This document shows, piece after piece, positions 1 to 7,158 of a DNA stretch of 15,154 bases. Both the position numbers and the translations under genes were made by a program. The notes below the pieces were generated by a model. The model worked only from the letters and a program-made list of their open reading frames with translations. It was not told the DNA's origin and searched no databases. Source of the DNA: Chryseobacterium sp. (GTDB lineage: Bacteria; Bacteroidota; Bacteroidia; Flavobacteriales; Weeksellaceae); the NCBI GenBank assembly GCA_003852805.1, contig RDDY01000337.1, positions 1 through 15,154 of the forward strand, in the 5' to 3' direction. Position 1 is the stretch's first letter. Every line of letters starts with the position of its first letter.

Positions 1-425
1 ATCGGACTGTCGGCTATATAAGCCGGCACATTGTAATCCCCCTCCTCCAAGAACTTGCGCACGCTTTCTTCTTTGTCCTGCATGGCGATCAGCACAAAGT
101 TCACTTTATCTTTTTTCTCGTTGTAGAGTTTTTGGATCGAAGGAAACTCGGCACGGCACGGCGGGCACCAGGTTCCCCAAAAATTGAGGAAAATAGCTTT
201 GCCCTTTAGGTCTTTCAGATTGGTGTCGGGTACATTCATACCGCGCAGCACAATATCATAATCGGCGTCGGTCAGCGTTACCTCCGAATCTAATTTTTCC
301 ATGGTGGGCTTCATCAGCAGCTGGCGCTGGACAAATGCGCGGACATCCGGTATAAATATAACGGCAGCCATTACGGCTACAAAGACAATGTTCCAGATAT
401 TCTTCCGGAAAAAATTCTTTTTCAT
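1..425 (-). CDS. TlpA/ResA-like membrane-anchored thioredoxin, 3' end outside window
   Basis: This is a partial gene: 141 residues are visible before the left edge. The N-terminus (MKKNFFRKN) is followed by a hydrophobic segment at about residues 11-27, which reads as an uncleaved membrane anchor. After a linker comes a thioredoxin-fold start with the active site WCPPC (Cys87 and Cys90) inside the usual FLNFWGTWCPPCRAEFP context. By family knowledge such proteins face the periplasm and reduce or oxidise disulfides, for example in cytochrome c maturation or envelope protein repair; the actual partner cannot be read here. The start ATG overlaps the TGA of the upstream thioredoxin-like gene (ATGA), indicating translational coupling in the aroC operon. 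The C-terminal half of the fold, including the cis-proline, is not visible. The family call is firm and the specific role is open. Confidence 0.88.
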   Translation of the reverse strand, partial: MKKNFFRKNIWNIVFVAVMAAVIFIPDVRAFVQRQLLMKPTMEKLDSEVTLTDADYDIVLRGMNVPDTNLKDLKGKAIFLNFWGTWCPPCRAEFPSIQKLYNEKKDKVNFVLIAMQDKEESVRKFLEEGDYNVPAYIADSP

Positions 426-985
426 ATCAACTTCAATATTTCAGCAATCGTATCGTAGCCTCGGTTCTTGGCGTAGTACAGTTGCAGATCGTTGTAAAAC
501 TGCTCTTTAGGATATGCTTCGGAATCAGCCTTATATTTCTGCAGAAGTTCTGTGCCGTGCGCCGGGCGTGGTCCCCAATGCGCAATGACATTGAAATCGT
601 CATCCAGCAGAACCACGATGGGAATAGACTTGCCGCCGTTCGTAAGGAAATGGTCGATTGCCGAATTTTCACCATCACGATAAGAAATTCGCACCTCGTT
701 GTTGCCGCTGAAAAAAGCGTTGACCACAGGCACGCATTGGCTGGCGTCGCCGCACCAAGCCTCCGAAATAATCATCACCTTGCCGTCGAAATTCTTGTCG
801 GCCAGCGTTTGTAATTGCTCTGCGTCGGGCTGATATTTCTTCTGCATCCGCTCCATCCGTTGCAGACCGAGTTTGTAGTATTCGTGCATTTCGCGGTCTT
901 CGTCGGTCAACGGCGCATTCATCCGTTCGGTTGCATCCTGAATATATTTCTCGTAGCTGATGGCCTCGTTCCAGTATTCTTTCAT
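422..985 (-). CDS. Thioredoxin_9-type thioredoxin-fold protein with non-CXXC active site
   Basis: The product is 187 residues, cytosolic, with no signal peptide. An alpha-helical N-terminal part (about 1-60) precedes a thioredoxin fold. The motif [10 protein letters not shown] occupies the active-site position: Cys78 is present, but the usual second cysteine (position 81) is Ala, and another Cys lies at 84. A cis-proline-like [10 protein letters not shown] stretch is at about 121-130. This matches the CGD-type thioredoxin family common in Bacteroidota and Firmicutes, whose substrates are poorly known. An upstream ATG would lengthen the protein by 35 residues, all lying inside aroC. I chose the start at 985 because it forms an ATGA overlap with the aroC stop and begins the conserved-looking sequence MKEYWNEA. 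The gene also overlaps the next gene by ATGA, so aroC and the two thioredoxin genes form one translationally coupled unit. Confidence 0.85.
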   Translation of the reverse strand: MKEYWNEAISYEKYIQDATERMNAPLTDEDREMHEYYKLGLQRMERMQKKYQPDAEQLQTLADKNFDGKVMIISEAWCGDASQCVPVVNAFFSGNNEVRISYRDGENSAIDHFLTNGGKSIPIVVLLDDDFNVIAHWGPRPAHGTELLQKYKADSEAYPKEQFYNDLQLYYAKNRGYDTIAEILKLI

Positions 986-2058
986 TGTTTCAAATTTTGT
1001 TGAGTTCTTATTTGATTGATCAGCATCATATCGGCCAACACAAATGCGGTTAAAGCTTCCACGATCGGTACGGCGCGAGGCAATACACAAGGGTCGTGTC
1101 GGCCTTTGCCCTCCAGCATTATTTTGTTGCCGTCTCGGTCGATGCTTTCTTGCGGCCGAAGTATAGTGGCCACAGGCTTGAAGGCAACCCGAAAATAAAT
1201 ATCCATACCGTTGGAAATGCCGCCTTGAATGCCGCCCGACAAATTGGTTTTCGTCCTTCCGTCGGTGTTGAACAAATCATTGTGCTCGGCGCCGGTCATC
1301 TTCGCACCGCAAAAACCCGAGCCGTATTCAAAACCTGTGCAGGCATTGATGCTGAGCATGGCCTTTGCCAATTCTGCCTGTAACTTTGCAAAAACAGGTT
1401 CTCCCCAGCCAACAGGCACGTTCTTCACCACGCAGGTAATGGTACCGCCGATCGTATTTCCTTCTTTACGTATTTCTTTAATCCGCGCAATCATCCTTTC
1501 TGCCGTTTCCGCATCGGGGCAGCGCACGATATTGTCGTCTGTTTTGCCAAAGTCCAACGCTTGGTACGGCTTCTCACAAAAGATATCTCCCACCGATGAA
1601 ACATACGCATTGATTTCGACCTCGGGAATCAAGTGTTTTGCAATCGCGCCGGCTGTAACCCAGTTGATGGTCTCACGCGCCGATGAGCGCCCGCCGCCTC
1701 GATAATCCCTAAAGCCGAATTTCTTATCGTAGGTAAAGTCGGCGTGGCTCGGGCGATAAGCTTTTTCCAAATGGCTGTAATCCTTCGATCGCTGGTTCTC
1801 ATTCTCAATAACAAAACTTATCGGCGTGCCGGTAGTTTTACCTTCAAAAATACCGCTGAGAAACTTTACGGTATCGCTTTCTTTGCGTTGGGTAACAATG
1901 GCCGACTGTCCGGGTTTGCGCCGATCCAATTGCAGCTGTACCTCATCAAGATCAAGAACAACACCTGCCGGAAAATTCGTCAGAATGCCGCCGTACGCAG
2001 CGCCGTGGCTTTCGCCGAAAGTGGTCAGGCTGAGAAAATTGCCGAGCTGATTGTGCAT
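982..2058 (-). CDS. aroC: Chorismate synthase
   Basis: AroC converts 5-enolpyruvylshikimate-3-phosphate to chorismate, the last shikimate-pathway step, with reduced FMN as cofactor, in the cytosol. The 358 residues equal the family's normal length (E. coli about 361). The three family signatures are visible: TTFGESHG near the N-terminus (about residues 12-19), the basic glycine-rich [15 protein letters not shown] (about 116-130) that binds FMN and substrate, and [10 protein letters not shown] (about 274-283). The first ATG fits the family N-terminus, and a TAAATTTG -7 element ends only four bases before it, so the transcript probably has almost no leader. The TGA stop overlaps the ATG of a thioredoxin-fold gene. 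No other aromatic pathway gene is nearby, which is usual for this phylum. Confidence 0.98.
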   Translation of the reverse strand: MHNQLGNFLSLTTFGESHGAAYGGILTNFPAGVVLDLDEVQLQLDRRKPGQSAIVTQRKESDTVKFLSGIFEGKTTGTPISFVIENENQRSKDYSHLEKAYRPSHADFTYDKKFGFRDYRGGGRSSARETINWVTAGAIAKHLIPEVEINAYVSSVGDIFCEKPYQALDFGKTDDNIVRCPDAETAERMIARIKEIRKEGNTIGGTITCVVKNVPVGWGEPVFAKLQAELAKAMLSINACTGFEYGSGFCGAKMTGAEHNDLFNTDGRTKTNLSGGIQGGISNGMDIYFRVAFKPVATILRPQESIDRDGNKIMLEGKGRHDPCVLPRAVPIVEALTAFVLADMMLINQIRTQQNLKQ

Positions 2059-2062
2059 TTCA

Positions 2063-2070
2063 CAAATTTA
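2063..2070 (-). promoter_or_regulatory. Bacteroidota -7 promoter element for aroC
   Basis: The minus strand reads TAAATTTG, an exact match to the TAnnTTTG -7 consensus of Bacteroidota primary sigma factors, followed by TGAA and then the aroC ATG. I see no convincing TTTG at the -33 position. If transcription starts a few bases after the element, as is usual, the message begins at or very near the start codon. Confidence 0.6.
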
Positions 2071-2136
2071 CGGAATCGCATTGACTTGTCTGATGATTTT
2101 CCTCAGTCCCAAATACTGTATTAAGGAGATCTATAC

Positions 2137-2169
2137 AAGAAAAATCCGCAGCTGTAAAAACTGCGGATT
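2137..2169 (-). terminator. Rho-independent terminator of the lipoprotein gene
   Basis: Reading the minus strand past the stop at 2192, a perfect 9-bp stem (AATCCGCAG with CTGCGGATT) encloses a 9-base loop and runs into TTTTCTTG. The stem lies at 2143-2151 and 2161-2169. It terminates the glycine-zipper lipoprotein gene and separates it from aroC, which therefore needs its own promoter. Confidence 0.85.
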
Positions 2170-2191
2170 CTGCTCTGTAGATTGTTATCTG

Positions 2192-2746
2192 TTATCGACG
2201 AGGCTGAACGCGGCCTGTTTTCCTGTCGTTGGAACGGCCGATGGTATAACCCGTAGCGCCGCCTACCACTCCGCCGATAACGGCACCCGCACCCGGATTC
2301 TTTTTGTTGATCAACGCGCCGGCTGCCGCGCCGCCCACCGTGCCGATGATGGTTCCTTTGGCTGCGCTTGACATTCCTTTTTTGGCGGGCTGCTGTACCG
2401 GCGCCGAAGAGTAATTGCCGCCTGAGTTGTTGGCATACCTTACCGGTGCAGATTTGTATGTTGTTTTTTTCTTGGTCGATCTTTTAGCCTTTGGCGCAGC
2501 TGCTACAGCAGTGGCTGCGGCAGCTTTCTCGGTTTTGATCTTGGCCAAACTGTCGGATATCTTTTTCTGCTCAAACTCAAACTTTTCTTTCTCGATGGCG
2601 AGGCGTTGTTTCTCGATATCCAGTTGTTGCTGTTGATACATGATCTTTTGCTGCTCCAGTGATACCGCAGGGGTTTCTACTTTCTTATCTGTCTGGGTGC
2701 ATGAAACTGCTAAACCGAAAACGGCTGCTAACATTAACTTTTTCAT
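2192..2746 (-). CDS. Lipoprotein with coiled coil and C-terminal glycine-zipper domain
   Basis: The product is 184 residues. A short basic start and hydrophobic stretch (MKKLMLAAVFGLAVSC) end in a relaxed lipobox with Cys16, followed by TQTDKK, so it is a likely lipoprotein. Residues about 29-75 are a charged, Gln/Lys/Glu-rich coiled coil. About 76-125 is an Ala/Lys and Ser/Asn-rich linker, and about 126-172 is a glycine zipper (TIIGTVGGAAAGAL, then GAVIGGVVGGATGYTIG). This resembles YMGG/Rick_17kDa-type glycine-zipper proteins that insert in or lie against the outer membrane. The role is unknown; cell-envelope integrity is a plausible guess. A further upstream ATG (2779) would add eleven residues and bury the signal peptide, so 2746 is preferred. 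The gene stands alone: terminator downstream, and tRNA-Cys with its own terminator upstream. A near-match -7 element (TAATTGTG) lies at 2768-2775. Confidence 0.85.
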   Translation of the reverse strand: MKKLMLAAVFGLAVSCTQTDKKVETPAVSLEQQKIMYQQQQLDIEKQRLAIEKEKFEFEQKKISDSLAKIKTEKAAAATAVAAAPKAKRSTKKKTTYKSAPVRYANNSGGNYSSAPVQQPAKKGMSSAAKGTIIGTVGGAAAGALINKKNPGAGAVIGGVVGGATGYTIGRSNDRKTGRVQPRR

Positions 2747-2880
2747 AATTCCGATTTTTGATTGCGGCACAATTACCATACCGGTTGCACTACGCTTTGT
2801 TTTTAATTGGATTGTTGAAACGCCCGTTGGTTAAAAACGAGCATTGCAATAACGGTGGAAAACGCGGAAAATTTTGACCA

Positions 2881-2914
2881 ATAAAAAAATCCTCATACGT
2901 TTTGTATAAGGATT
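2881..2914 (-). terminator. Terminator of the tRNA-Cys transcript
   Basis: Just past the tRNA 3' end the minus strand forms an 11-bp stem, AATCCTTATAC with GTATGAGGATT (one G-T wobble), with a 5-base loop and a run of Ts (TTTTTTAT). This is a textbook intrinsic terminator; its arms are at 2904-2914 and 2888-2898. Confidence 0.85.
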
Positions 2915-2919
2915 TTCGG

Positions 2920-2990
2920 AGGTTCCGAGCGGATTCGAACCGCTGTAGAAGGTTTTGCAGACCTCTGCCTAACCACTCGGCCACGGAACC
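2920..2990 (-). tRNA. tRNA-Cys (GCA)
   Basis: The gene is 71 bases long and cloverleaf-foldable on the minus strand. The 7-bp acceptor stem is GGTTCCG with CGGAACC. The D arm contains GTGGTTAGGC. The anticodon stem GAGGT/ACCTT frames the loop CTGCAAA, so the anticodon is GCA. The T loop is TTCGAAT. The discriminator base is U73, a known identity element of cysteine tRNAs. The genome continues CCG after the discriminator, so CCA is not encoded and must be added by nucleotidyltransferase. It is a single tRNA unit with its own promoter and terminator. Confidence 0.97.
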
Positions 2991-3003
2991 GTTTTTCGGT
3001 GTG

Positions 3004-3011
3004 CAAATATA
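3004..3011 (-). promoter_or_regulatory. -7 promoter element for tRNA-Cys
   Basis: TATATTTG on the minus strand is an exact TAnnTTTG match, ending 13 bases before the mature tRNA 5' end and lying between the folB stop and the tRNA. It allows the tRNA to be made independently of the folB operon, although readthrough from folB is also possible because no terminator is visible between them. Confidence 0.6.
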
Positions 3012-3036
3012 GACTATTTTCTCGCCGATTAAAAAT

Positions 3037-3399
3037 TTATTTAAAGCTTTTTTGCATTTCTATGCTTACACCCTTCATTTCGCCACGCATGGGCGGGCCG
3101 GTTTTTGTCAGTTTTAATCTGATAAAATCTATCTGCGGAAACTCTGCGTGCAGTCGGCCGATGATTCTGCCCACGACATGTTCCAGCAGATCCGACGGTA
3201 TTTTCATCTCCTCATGAATGATCTCATTGATCTCGGCATAGTTTAGCGTGTCGTTCAAATCATCGCTCTCTGCGGCTTTCCACAAGTCCGCGTGCAATTC
3301 TGCATTGATGATGAAATAGGTGCCGATGGTCCGCTCTTCCGGCAAAACGCCATGATAAGCGTAGATTTTGACATCTTCAAGAAGGATCTTGCTGTGCAT
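3037..3399 (-). CDS. folB: Dihydroneopterin aldolase
   Basis: FolB cleaves 7,8-dihydroneopterin to 6-hydroxymethyl-dihydropterin and glycolaldehyde in folate synthesis, in the cytosol as an oligomer. The length of 120 residues is standard. Visible family features are YAYHGVLPEER near the N-terminus (Glu21/Glu22 region), LNYAEI with Tyr54, which lines the pterin pocket, and KLTKTGPPM with the catalytic-region Lys99. An upstream ATG (3447) would add sixteen residues encoded through a palindromic repeat; the start at 3399 (MHSKILLEDVKIYAYHG) matches the family better. It is the last gene of the yicC-gmk-nadA-folB run, 72 bases downstream of nadA. Confidence 0.93.
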   Translation of the reverse strand: MHSKILLEDVKIYAYHGVLPEERTIGTYFIINAELHADLWKAAESDDLNDTLNYAEINEIIHEEMKIPSDLLEHVVGRIIGRLHAEFPQIDFIRLKLTKTGPPMRGEMKGVSIEMQKSFK

Positions 3400-3430
3400 A
3401 AGACAATTTAGAATCAGATTAAGATTTAAA

Positions 3431-3461
3431 GCCTTGTCAAGGTTCAAAACCTTGACAAGGC
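3431..3461. repeat. Nested palindromic repeat, copy 1 (nadA-folB spacer)
   Basis: This is a perfect 14-bp inverted repeat (GCCTTGTCAAGGTT with AACCTTGACAAGGC) around a 3-base loop. Each arm is itself nearly palindromic (CCTTG-T-CAAGG), so alternative cruciform or hairpin forms are possible. The same core recurs at 9248-9280, and a sequence-diverged relative is at 9185-9217. No T tract follows on either strand, so it does not look like a standard terminator. In the nadA-folB message it would form a strong hairpin. Confidence 0.85.
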
Positions 3462-3471
3462 TGATGAATAT

Positions 3472-4488
3472 TTATTTTATCGACTTCGACATTTCCAACA
3501 TCGCTTCGATGGGCTTGAGCGCCTGCAACCTAAGTTGCTCATCCATAGTTATTTCAGGCAATTCATACTTCATACACAGATACAGTTTCTCCAGCGTATT
3601 GCGCTTCATGAAAAAGCATTCAGAACAGTTGCAACTCTCGTCAAAGACAAGTGCGGGAATCAATTCTTTATGCGGTGCGCGCTTGCGCATTTCATGTAAA
3701 ATTCCTTCTTCCGTTGCCACAATAAATTTTTGAGCGTCGCTTGTCTCGACATAATTCAACAGCGCCGAAGTGCTGCCCACAAAGTGAGCCAAATCCAAAA
3801 CAGGGGTTTCACTCTCCGGGTGCGCAATAAGCTTTGCATCGGGGTTTGACGCCAACTGCTGCGCGATGCGCTCCATGGAAAAAGCTTCGTGCACCACGCA
3901 ACTTCCTTCCCATAGAATCATTTCACGACCCGTTTTTTTCATCAAATAACGACCGAGATTTTTATCCGGAGCAAAGATAATCGGTCGGTCTTTCGGCAGA
4001 TTCTCGATGATCTGTTCGGCATTGGAACTCGTCACAATGATGTCGGATGCGGCTTTTGTCTCTGCATTGCAGTTGATATAGGTAGCCACCAATGCGCCGG
4101 GATGTTCGGCACGCATTTTATTCAAGCCCTCGGCAGAGCAACTGTCGGCCAACGAACAGCCGGCTTGGGTATCGGGCAAAACCACTTTCTTGGTCGGGTT
4201 CAGAATCTTGGCCGTTTCCGCCATAAAATGAACACCGCAAAATGCAATCATATCGGCATCGGTATCGCGAGCCTGTCGGGCCAACTGAAGACTGTCGCCT
4301 AAAAAATCGGCAATGTCCTGAATGGCCGGCGGCTGGTAATAATGCGCCAAAATGACGGCGTTTTTCTCTTTTTTCAAATCGAGAATTGCCTTAATCAATT
4401 CTTGTCCCTGCGGAATTTCATAGTCCTTCAAATTCAAAAAACCGTAGACCGGCAAGGTAGCTTTGGCTTTTTCCAGTGTATCGTTCAT
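3472..4488 (-). CDS. nadA: Quinolinate synthase (4Fe-4S)
   Basis: NadA condenses iminoaspartate with dihydroxyacetone phosphate to quinolinate, the committed step of de novo NAD synthesis, using an oxygen-sensitive 4Fe-4S cluster. The 338 residues match the family. Visible features are [26 protein letters not shown] near the N-terminus, the conserved [12 protein letters not shown] with Cys111, WEGSCVVHE with Cys197, and the cysteine-rich CNCSEC with Cys286, Cys288 and Cys291 followed by NTLEKLY. Cys111, Cys197 and Cys291 fit the three cluster ligands. HPES and GSTSALL are further substrate-site motifs. The ATG lies 5 bases after the gmk stop, so it is co-transcribed. Its usual partner nadB (aspartate oxidase) is not in the window. 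Confidence 0.97.
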   Translation of the reverse strand: MNDTLEKAKATLPVYGFLNLKDYEIPQGQELIKAILDLKKEKNAVILAHYYQPPAIQDIADFLGDSLQLARQARDTDADMIAFCGVHFMAETAKILNPTKKVVLPDTQAGCSLADSCSAEGLNKMRAEHPGALVATYINCNAETKAASDIIVTSSNAEQIIENLPKDRPIIFAPDKNLGRYLMKKTGREMILWEGSCVVHEAFSMERIAQQLASNPDAKLIAHPESETPVLDLAHFVGSTSALLNYVETSDAQKFIVATEEGILHEMRKRAPHKELIPALVFDESCNCSECFFMKRNTLEKLYLCMKYELPEITMDEQLRLQALKPIEAMLEMSKSIK

Positions 4489-4493
4489 ATCGA

Positions 4494-5066
4494 CTAAACG
4501 CTTTTCTCGGTTAAAAATCGGGAAATAATCCCTTGAATTTCGGTCTTGGCGGCAGACAAATCATCGTTGACCACGACTGTGTCGAACTGATTGGAGAAGC
4601 TCATTTCCTGCTCGGCCTTGGCAACGCGGGTTTTTATGGTCTCGGCATCATCGGTATTGCGGCCGATCAGTCTTTTTTCCAATTCTCCTACAGACGGCGG
4701 CGCAATGAAAATGCTCAATGCTTTTTCGCCGAAGATTTTCTTCAACGCAATCCCGCCTTTTACATCTACGTCGAAGATAACGATGTTTCCGTCAGCCCAA
4801 ATACGGTTGATTTCCGACTGCAAGGTTCCGTAGAAACTACCTTGGTAAACCTCCTCATATTCCACAAAGGCTTTCTCCAAGATCTTTTGTTGGAACTCTT
4901 CGGCCGTATGAAAATAATAGTCGGTGCCGTGCACTTCCGCTCCTCTTGGCGCACGCGTGGTAGCCGAGATAGAGAACCTCAACAAAGGGAAACTTTCGAG
5001 ACAGTATTTTACCAAAGTGGTCTTGCCGCTACCCGACGGCGCCGAGAAAATGATGACTTTTTCCAT
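4494..5066 (-). CDS. gmk: Guanylate kinase
   Basis: Gmk phosphorylates GMP to GDP with ATP, in the cytosol. The length is 190 residues. The P-loop [11 protein letters not shown] lies at residues 8-18, and the GMP-binding segment [21 protein letters not shown] follows at about 33-53. The lid region contains [17 protein letters not shown] (about 131-147), and the C-terminal VVNDDL motif is present. Length and motif order are normal. It sits between yicC and nadA; the yicC-gmk pairing is common across bacteria. A 91-base repeat-rich spacer separates it from yicC. No promoter consensus is evident in that spacer, so it probably depends on the yicC promoter. Confidence 0.97.
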   Translation of the reverse strand: MEKVIIFSAPSGSGKTTLVKYCLESFPLLRFSISATTRAPRGAEVHGTDYYFHTAEEFQQKILEKAFVEYEEVYQGSFYGTLQSEINRIWADGNIVIFDVDVKGGIALKKIFGEKALSIFIAPPSVGELEKRLIGRNTDDAETIKTRVAKAEQEMSFSNQFDTVVVNDDLSAAKTEIQGIISRFLTEKSV

Positions 5067-5070
5067 TTTA

Positions 5071-5154
5071 TTAGATGTTAGACTTCAGATGTGAGATGTC
5101 AGATCTTAGATAGTAAGCCAAAAATCTGAAATCTTGTGTCTGAAATCTAAGGTC
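5071..5154. repeat. Degenerate AGATTTCAGA/TCTGAAATCT repeat cluster in yicC-gmk spacer
   Basis: On the plus strand the right half holds two direct copies of TCTGAAATCT (5125-5134 and 5140-5149). The left half contains several diverged GATGTTAGA, CAGATGTGAGATGT and CAGATCTTAGAT units that are loosely inverted relative to them. The whole spacer is low-complexity, built from variants of TCTGAnATCTnA, and could fold into a long imperfect hairpin in the yicC-gmk transcript. No coding potential is visible. Confidence 0.6.
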
Positions 5155-5157
5155 TTA

Positions 5158-6015
5158 TTACAACACATTCAGCGTTTGTTCTTTTATTTTTTCGAGGTCG
5201 TCTTTCATGGTAACGACAATTTTTTGGATTTCGGGATGATTGGCTTTGGAGCCCAGCGTGTTGATTTCTCGACCGATTTCCTGAGAGATGAATCCTAATT
5301 TTTTACCATTGTTCTCCTCGTCGTTCATCACTTCCAAGAAATAGCGGCAATGTTGCGCCAGGCGAACCTTCTCTTCGGAAATGTCCAGTTTCTCCACATA
5401 ATACGCAAGCTCCTGATAAAAGCGGTTTTCATCGATATCCTCAAACTCTTTCAGGTTGTTTTGGATGCGCTCACGCAATGTATCTACGCGCGTTTCCTCG
5501 TACGGCAGAACGCGCTCCAACTTTTCCTCTATTTTATGGATGTTTGACGCAAGTTCGCGCTCCAAGCTTTTGCCCTCGGTAATTCGGAAATCGATCATCG
5601 CATCGACGGCTGAATCGATCAATGTCGTGATGTAATGCCATTCTTCTTCGTCGAGCTCATTCGTGCCGGTCGATACCGCGTCGGGCAGGCGGACAGCTAT
5701 TTTCAGAAGCTCGACATGCTCGGCGCTTGGCTCTATTTCAGCCAACTGTGATATGTAGGCGCTGATTATTTCTTTGTTCAGTGATGCATCGGTTTTGCCT
5801 TCCAGCAATTCCACGTTCAGATAAAAATCTACCTTGCCGCGGTGCAATCGTTCGGTGAGAACCTTCCGGATTTCAAATTCTTTTTCCTTGTAACGGAACG
5901 GCACCTTCAGATTAAGGTCCAAGTTCTTGCTGTTCAGCGACTTTACGTCTACCGTTATTTTTTTACCGTCGTAGACTCCTTCGGCCCGGCCGAAGCCCGT
6001 CATGGATAAAACCAT
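5158..6015 (-). CDS. yicC: YicC family protein (YicC_N plus DUF1732), probable endoribonuclease
   Basis: The product is 285 residues, close to E. coli YicC (287). The N-terminus MVLSMTGFGRAEG is the family signature. The middle (about 150-230) is highly charged and helical, and the C-terminal SKANHPEIQKIVVTMKDDLEKIKEQ block is the conserved DUF1732 end. E. coli YicC has been reported as an endoribonuclease linked to small-RNA turnover; function in Bacteroidota is inferred by family only. An upstream ATG (6081) would add 22 residues and place the -7 element inside the gene, so 6015 is the start. It is the first gene of the yicC-gmk-nadA-folB run and is divergent from lpxK. Confidence 0.93.
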   Translation of the reverse strand: MVLSMTGFGRAEGVYDGKKITVDVKSLNSKNLDLNLKVPFRYKEKEFEIRKVLTERLHRGKVDFYLNVELLEGKTDASLNKEIISAYISQLAEIEPSAEHVELLKIAVRLPDAVSTGTNELDEEEWHYITTLIDSAVDAMIDFRITEGKSLERELASNIHKIEEKLERVLPYEETRVDTLRERIQNNLKEFEDIDENRFYQELAYYVEKLDISEEKVRLAQHCRYFLEVMNDEENNGKKLGFISQEIGREINTLGSKANHPEIQKIVVTMKDDLEKIKEQTLNVL

Positions 6016-6031
6016 TCTGAAATTATTTGCG

Positions 6032-6039
6032 CAAAGATA
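6032..6039 (-). promoter_or_regulatory. -7 promoter element for yicC operon
   Basis: TATCTTTG on the minus strand is an exact TAnnTTTG match ending 16 bases before the yicC ATG, giving a leader of roughly ten bases. It should drive yicC-gmk-nadA-folB. No clear -33 TTTG is seen at the usual distance. Confidence 0.6.
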
Positions 6040-6115
6040 GTGTTTTTGAAAAGTAGAATCCGATTGCAAGCTCGGCAACACCGCAGGTTATGGAGCAAAC
6101 TCCGCCACATTTCCG

Positions 6116-6123
6116 TAATTTTG
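6116..6123 (+). promoter_or_regulatory. -7 promoter element for lpxK
   Basis: TAATTTTG is an exact TAnnTTTG match ending only six bases before the lpxK ATG. Transcription would start at or about the ATG, giving a leaderless or nearly leaderless message. The same octamer precedes dinB at a similar distance. Confidence 0.6.
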
Positions 6124-6129
6124 CCGGCT

Positions 6130-7158
6130 ATGAAAAGATGGTATCTCTACCCTTTTTCTCCGGTGTATAACTTGGTAACCGGTGTCAGAAATCTGCTCTT
6201 TGACATCGGCATACTGCGCTCCACAAGCTTCAGAACACCCGTCATCGGTGTCGGCAACCTCTCCGTGGGCGGCACCGGAAAATCTCCTGTGGTTATGTAT
6301 CTGGCGGGCTTGCTGTCCCAACAGCAATTGCGCACCGGCGTTCTTTCGCGCGGCTACGGCAGGCAGACCAAAGGTTACCATGTAGTCAATTATGATTCTA
6401 ACTATACGCAAGTGGGCGACGAGCCGATGCAGTTGTTTGAGCGTTTCAAAAACAGAATCGTCATTGCGGTTTCCGAGAAACGAGTGCCGGGCGCGAAGAA
6501 GCTGATCAGCGACATGGATCTGGACGTGCTGGTTTTGGATGACAGTTATCAGCATCGTTACATAAAGCCGGGCTTCAATATTTTGTTGACCGATTATTCC
6601 GATCCGTATTTCGAAGATTATTTGCTTCCCGCCGGCGATCTGCGTGAATCCCGTTCGGGTGCAAAGCGCGCGCAAATCGTCATGGTGACGAAATGCCCCG
6701 CCGACCTCAACGAGGAACAAAAACGCAGTTACATTTCCGATCTGAGGCTGCGCCCCGGACAAAAGGTGTTTTTCTCGTCCATCAACTATTCGGGAAACAT
6801 AAAGTCAAAAGACAAGCAATTGACATTGGAAAACCTTCGGTCTCGGCAAATACTACTGATTACCGGAATTGCCAACCCGAAGCATCTGATGGCGGAATTA
6901 CAGCAGTATTCGGTAAACGTAAAACACTTGCAGTTTCCCGACCATCATTCTTTTACCGACAGCGATGTCAAAAAAATCACCAAAGAGTATGAGCAGCTCG
7001 GTGAGAACCGACTGATGCTGACTACCGAGAAAGACTACATTCGGCTGAAAACTTTTGATTATCTTAGGCCGGAACTATATTATTGGCCGATCGATATCGA
7101 CATTGACAACCCTCAAGAATTTAACGACACGATTATAAATTATGTTAGAAAAAATTAA
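6130..7158 (+). CDS. lpxK: Tetraacyldisaccharide 4'-kinase (lipid A synthesis)
   Basis: LpxK transfers phosphate from ATP to the 4' position of the tetraacyldisaccharide-1-phosphate lipid A precursor at the inner membrane. The length of 342 residues is normal. The N-terminal hydrophobic membrane-associating segment (WYLYPFSPVYNLVTG) is followed by the P-loop VGNLSVGGTGKSP (about 41-53), LSRGYGR, GDEP with the conserved acidic residue, and DDSYQHR (about 137-143), where most relatives have DDGFQHR. FPDHHSFT near residue 277 and TTEKD near 305 are conserved C-terminal features. An in-frame ATG at 6040 would add 30 residues through the promoter, so 6130 is used. The gene overlaps the next gene by 17 bases and is divergent from yicC. 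Its presence implies an outer membrane with lipid A. Confidence 0.95.
   Translation: MKRWYLYPFSPVYNLVTGVRNLLFDIGILRSTSFRTPVIGVGNLSVGGTGKSPVVMYLAGLLSQQQLRTGVLSRGYGRQTKGYHVVNYDSNYTQVGDEPMQLFERFKNRIVIAVSEKRVPGAKKLISDMDLDVLVLDDSYQHRYIKPGFNILLTDYSDPYFEDYLLPAGDLRESRSGAKRAQIVMVTKCPADLNEEQKRSYISDLRLRPGQKVFFSSINYSGNIKSKDKQLTLENLRSRQILLITGIANPKHLMAELQQYSVNVKHLQFPDHHSFTDSDVKKITKEYEQLGENRLMLTTEKDYIRLKTFDYLRPELYYWPIDIDIDNPQEFNDTIINYVRKN

Noticed and set aside
1229..1705. A 158-codon frame antisense to aroC
   Set aside because: It is a shadow of the conserved aroC reading frame, with no start context or family resemblance.
2790..2984. A 64-codon frame over the tRNA-Cys gene
   Set aside because: It reads through the tRNA and its terminator; no protein features are present.
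2920..2990. tRNA-Cys as an integration site for the accessory cassette
   Set aside because: The cassette lies 7-11 kb away beyond conserved operons, and I see no integrase gene or duplicated tRNA 3' end.
6088..6762. A 224-codon open frame antisense to lpxK
   Set aside because: lpxK has all family motifs over the same bases; the antisense translation shows no recognisable domain and arises from codon bias of the real gene.
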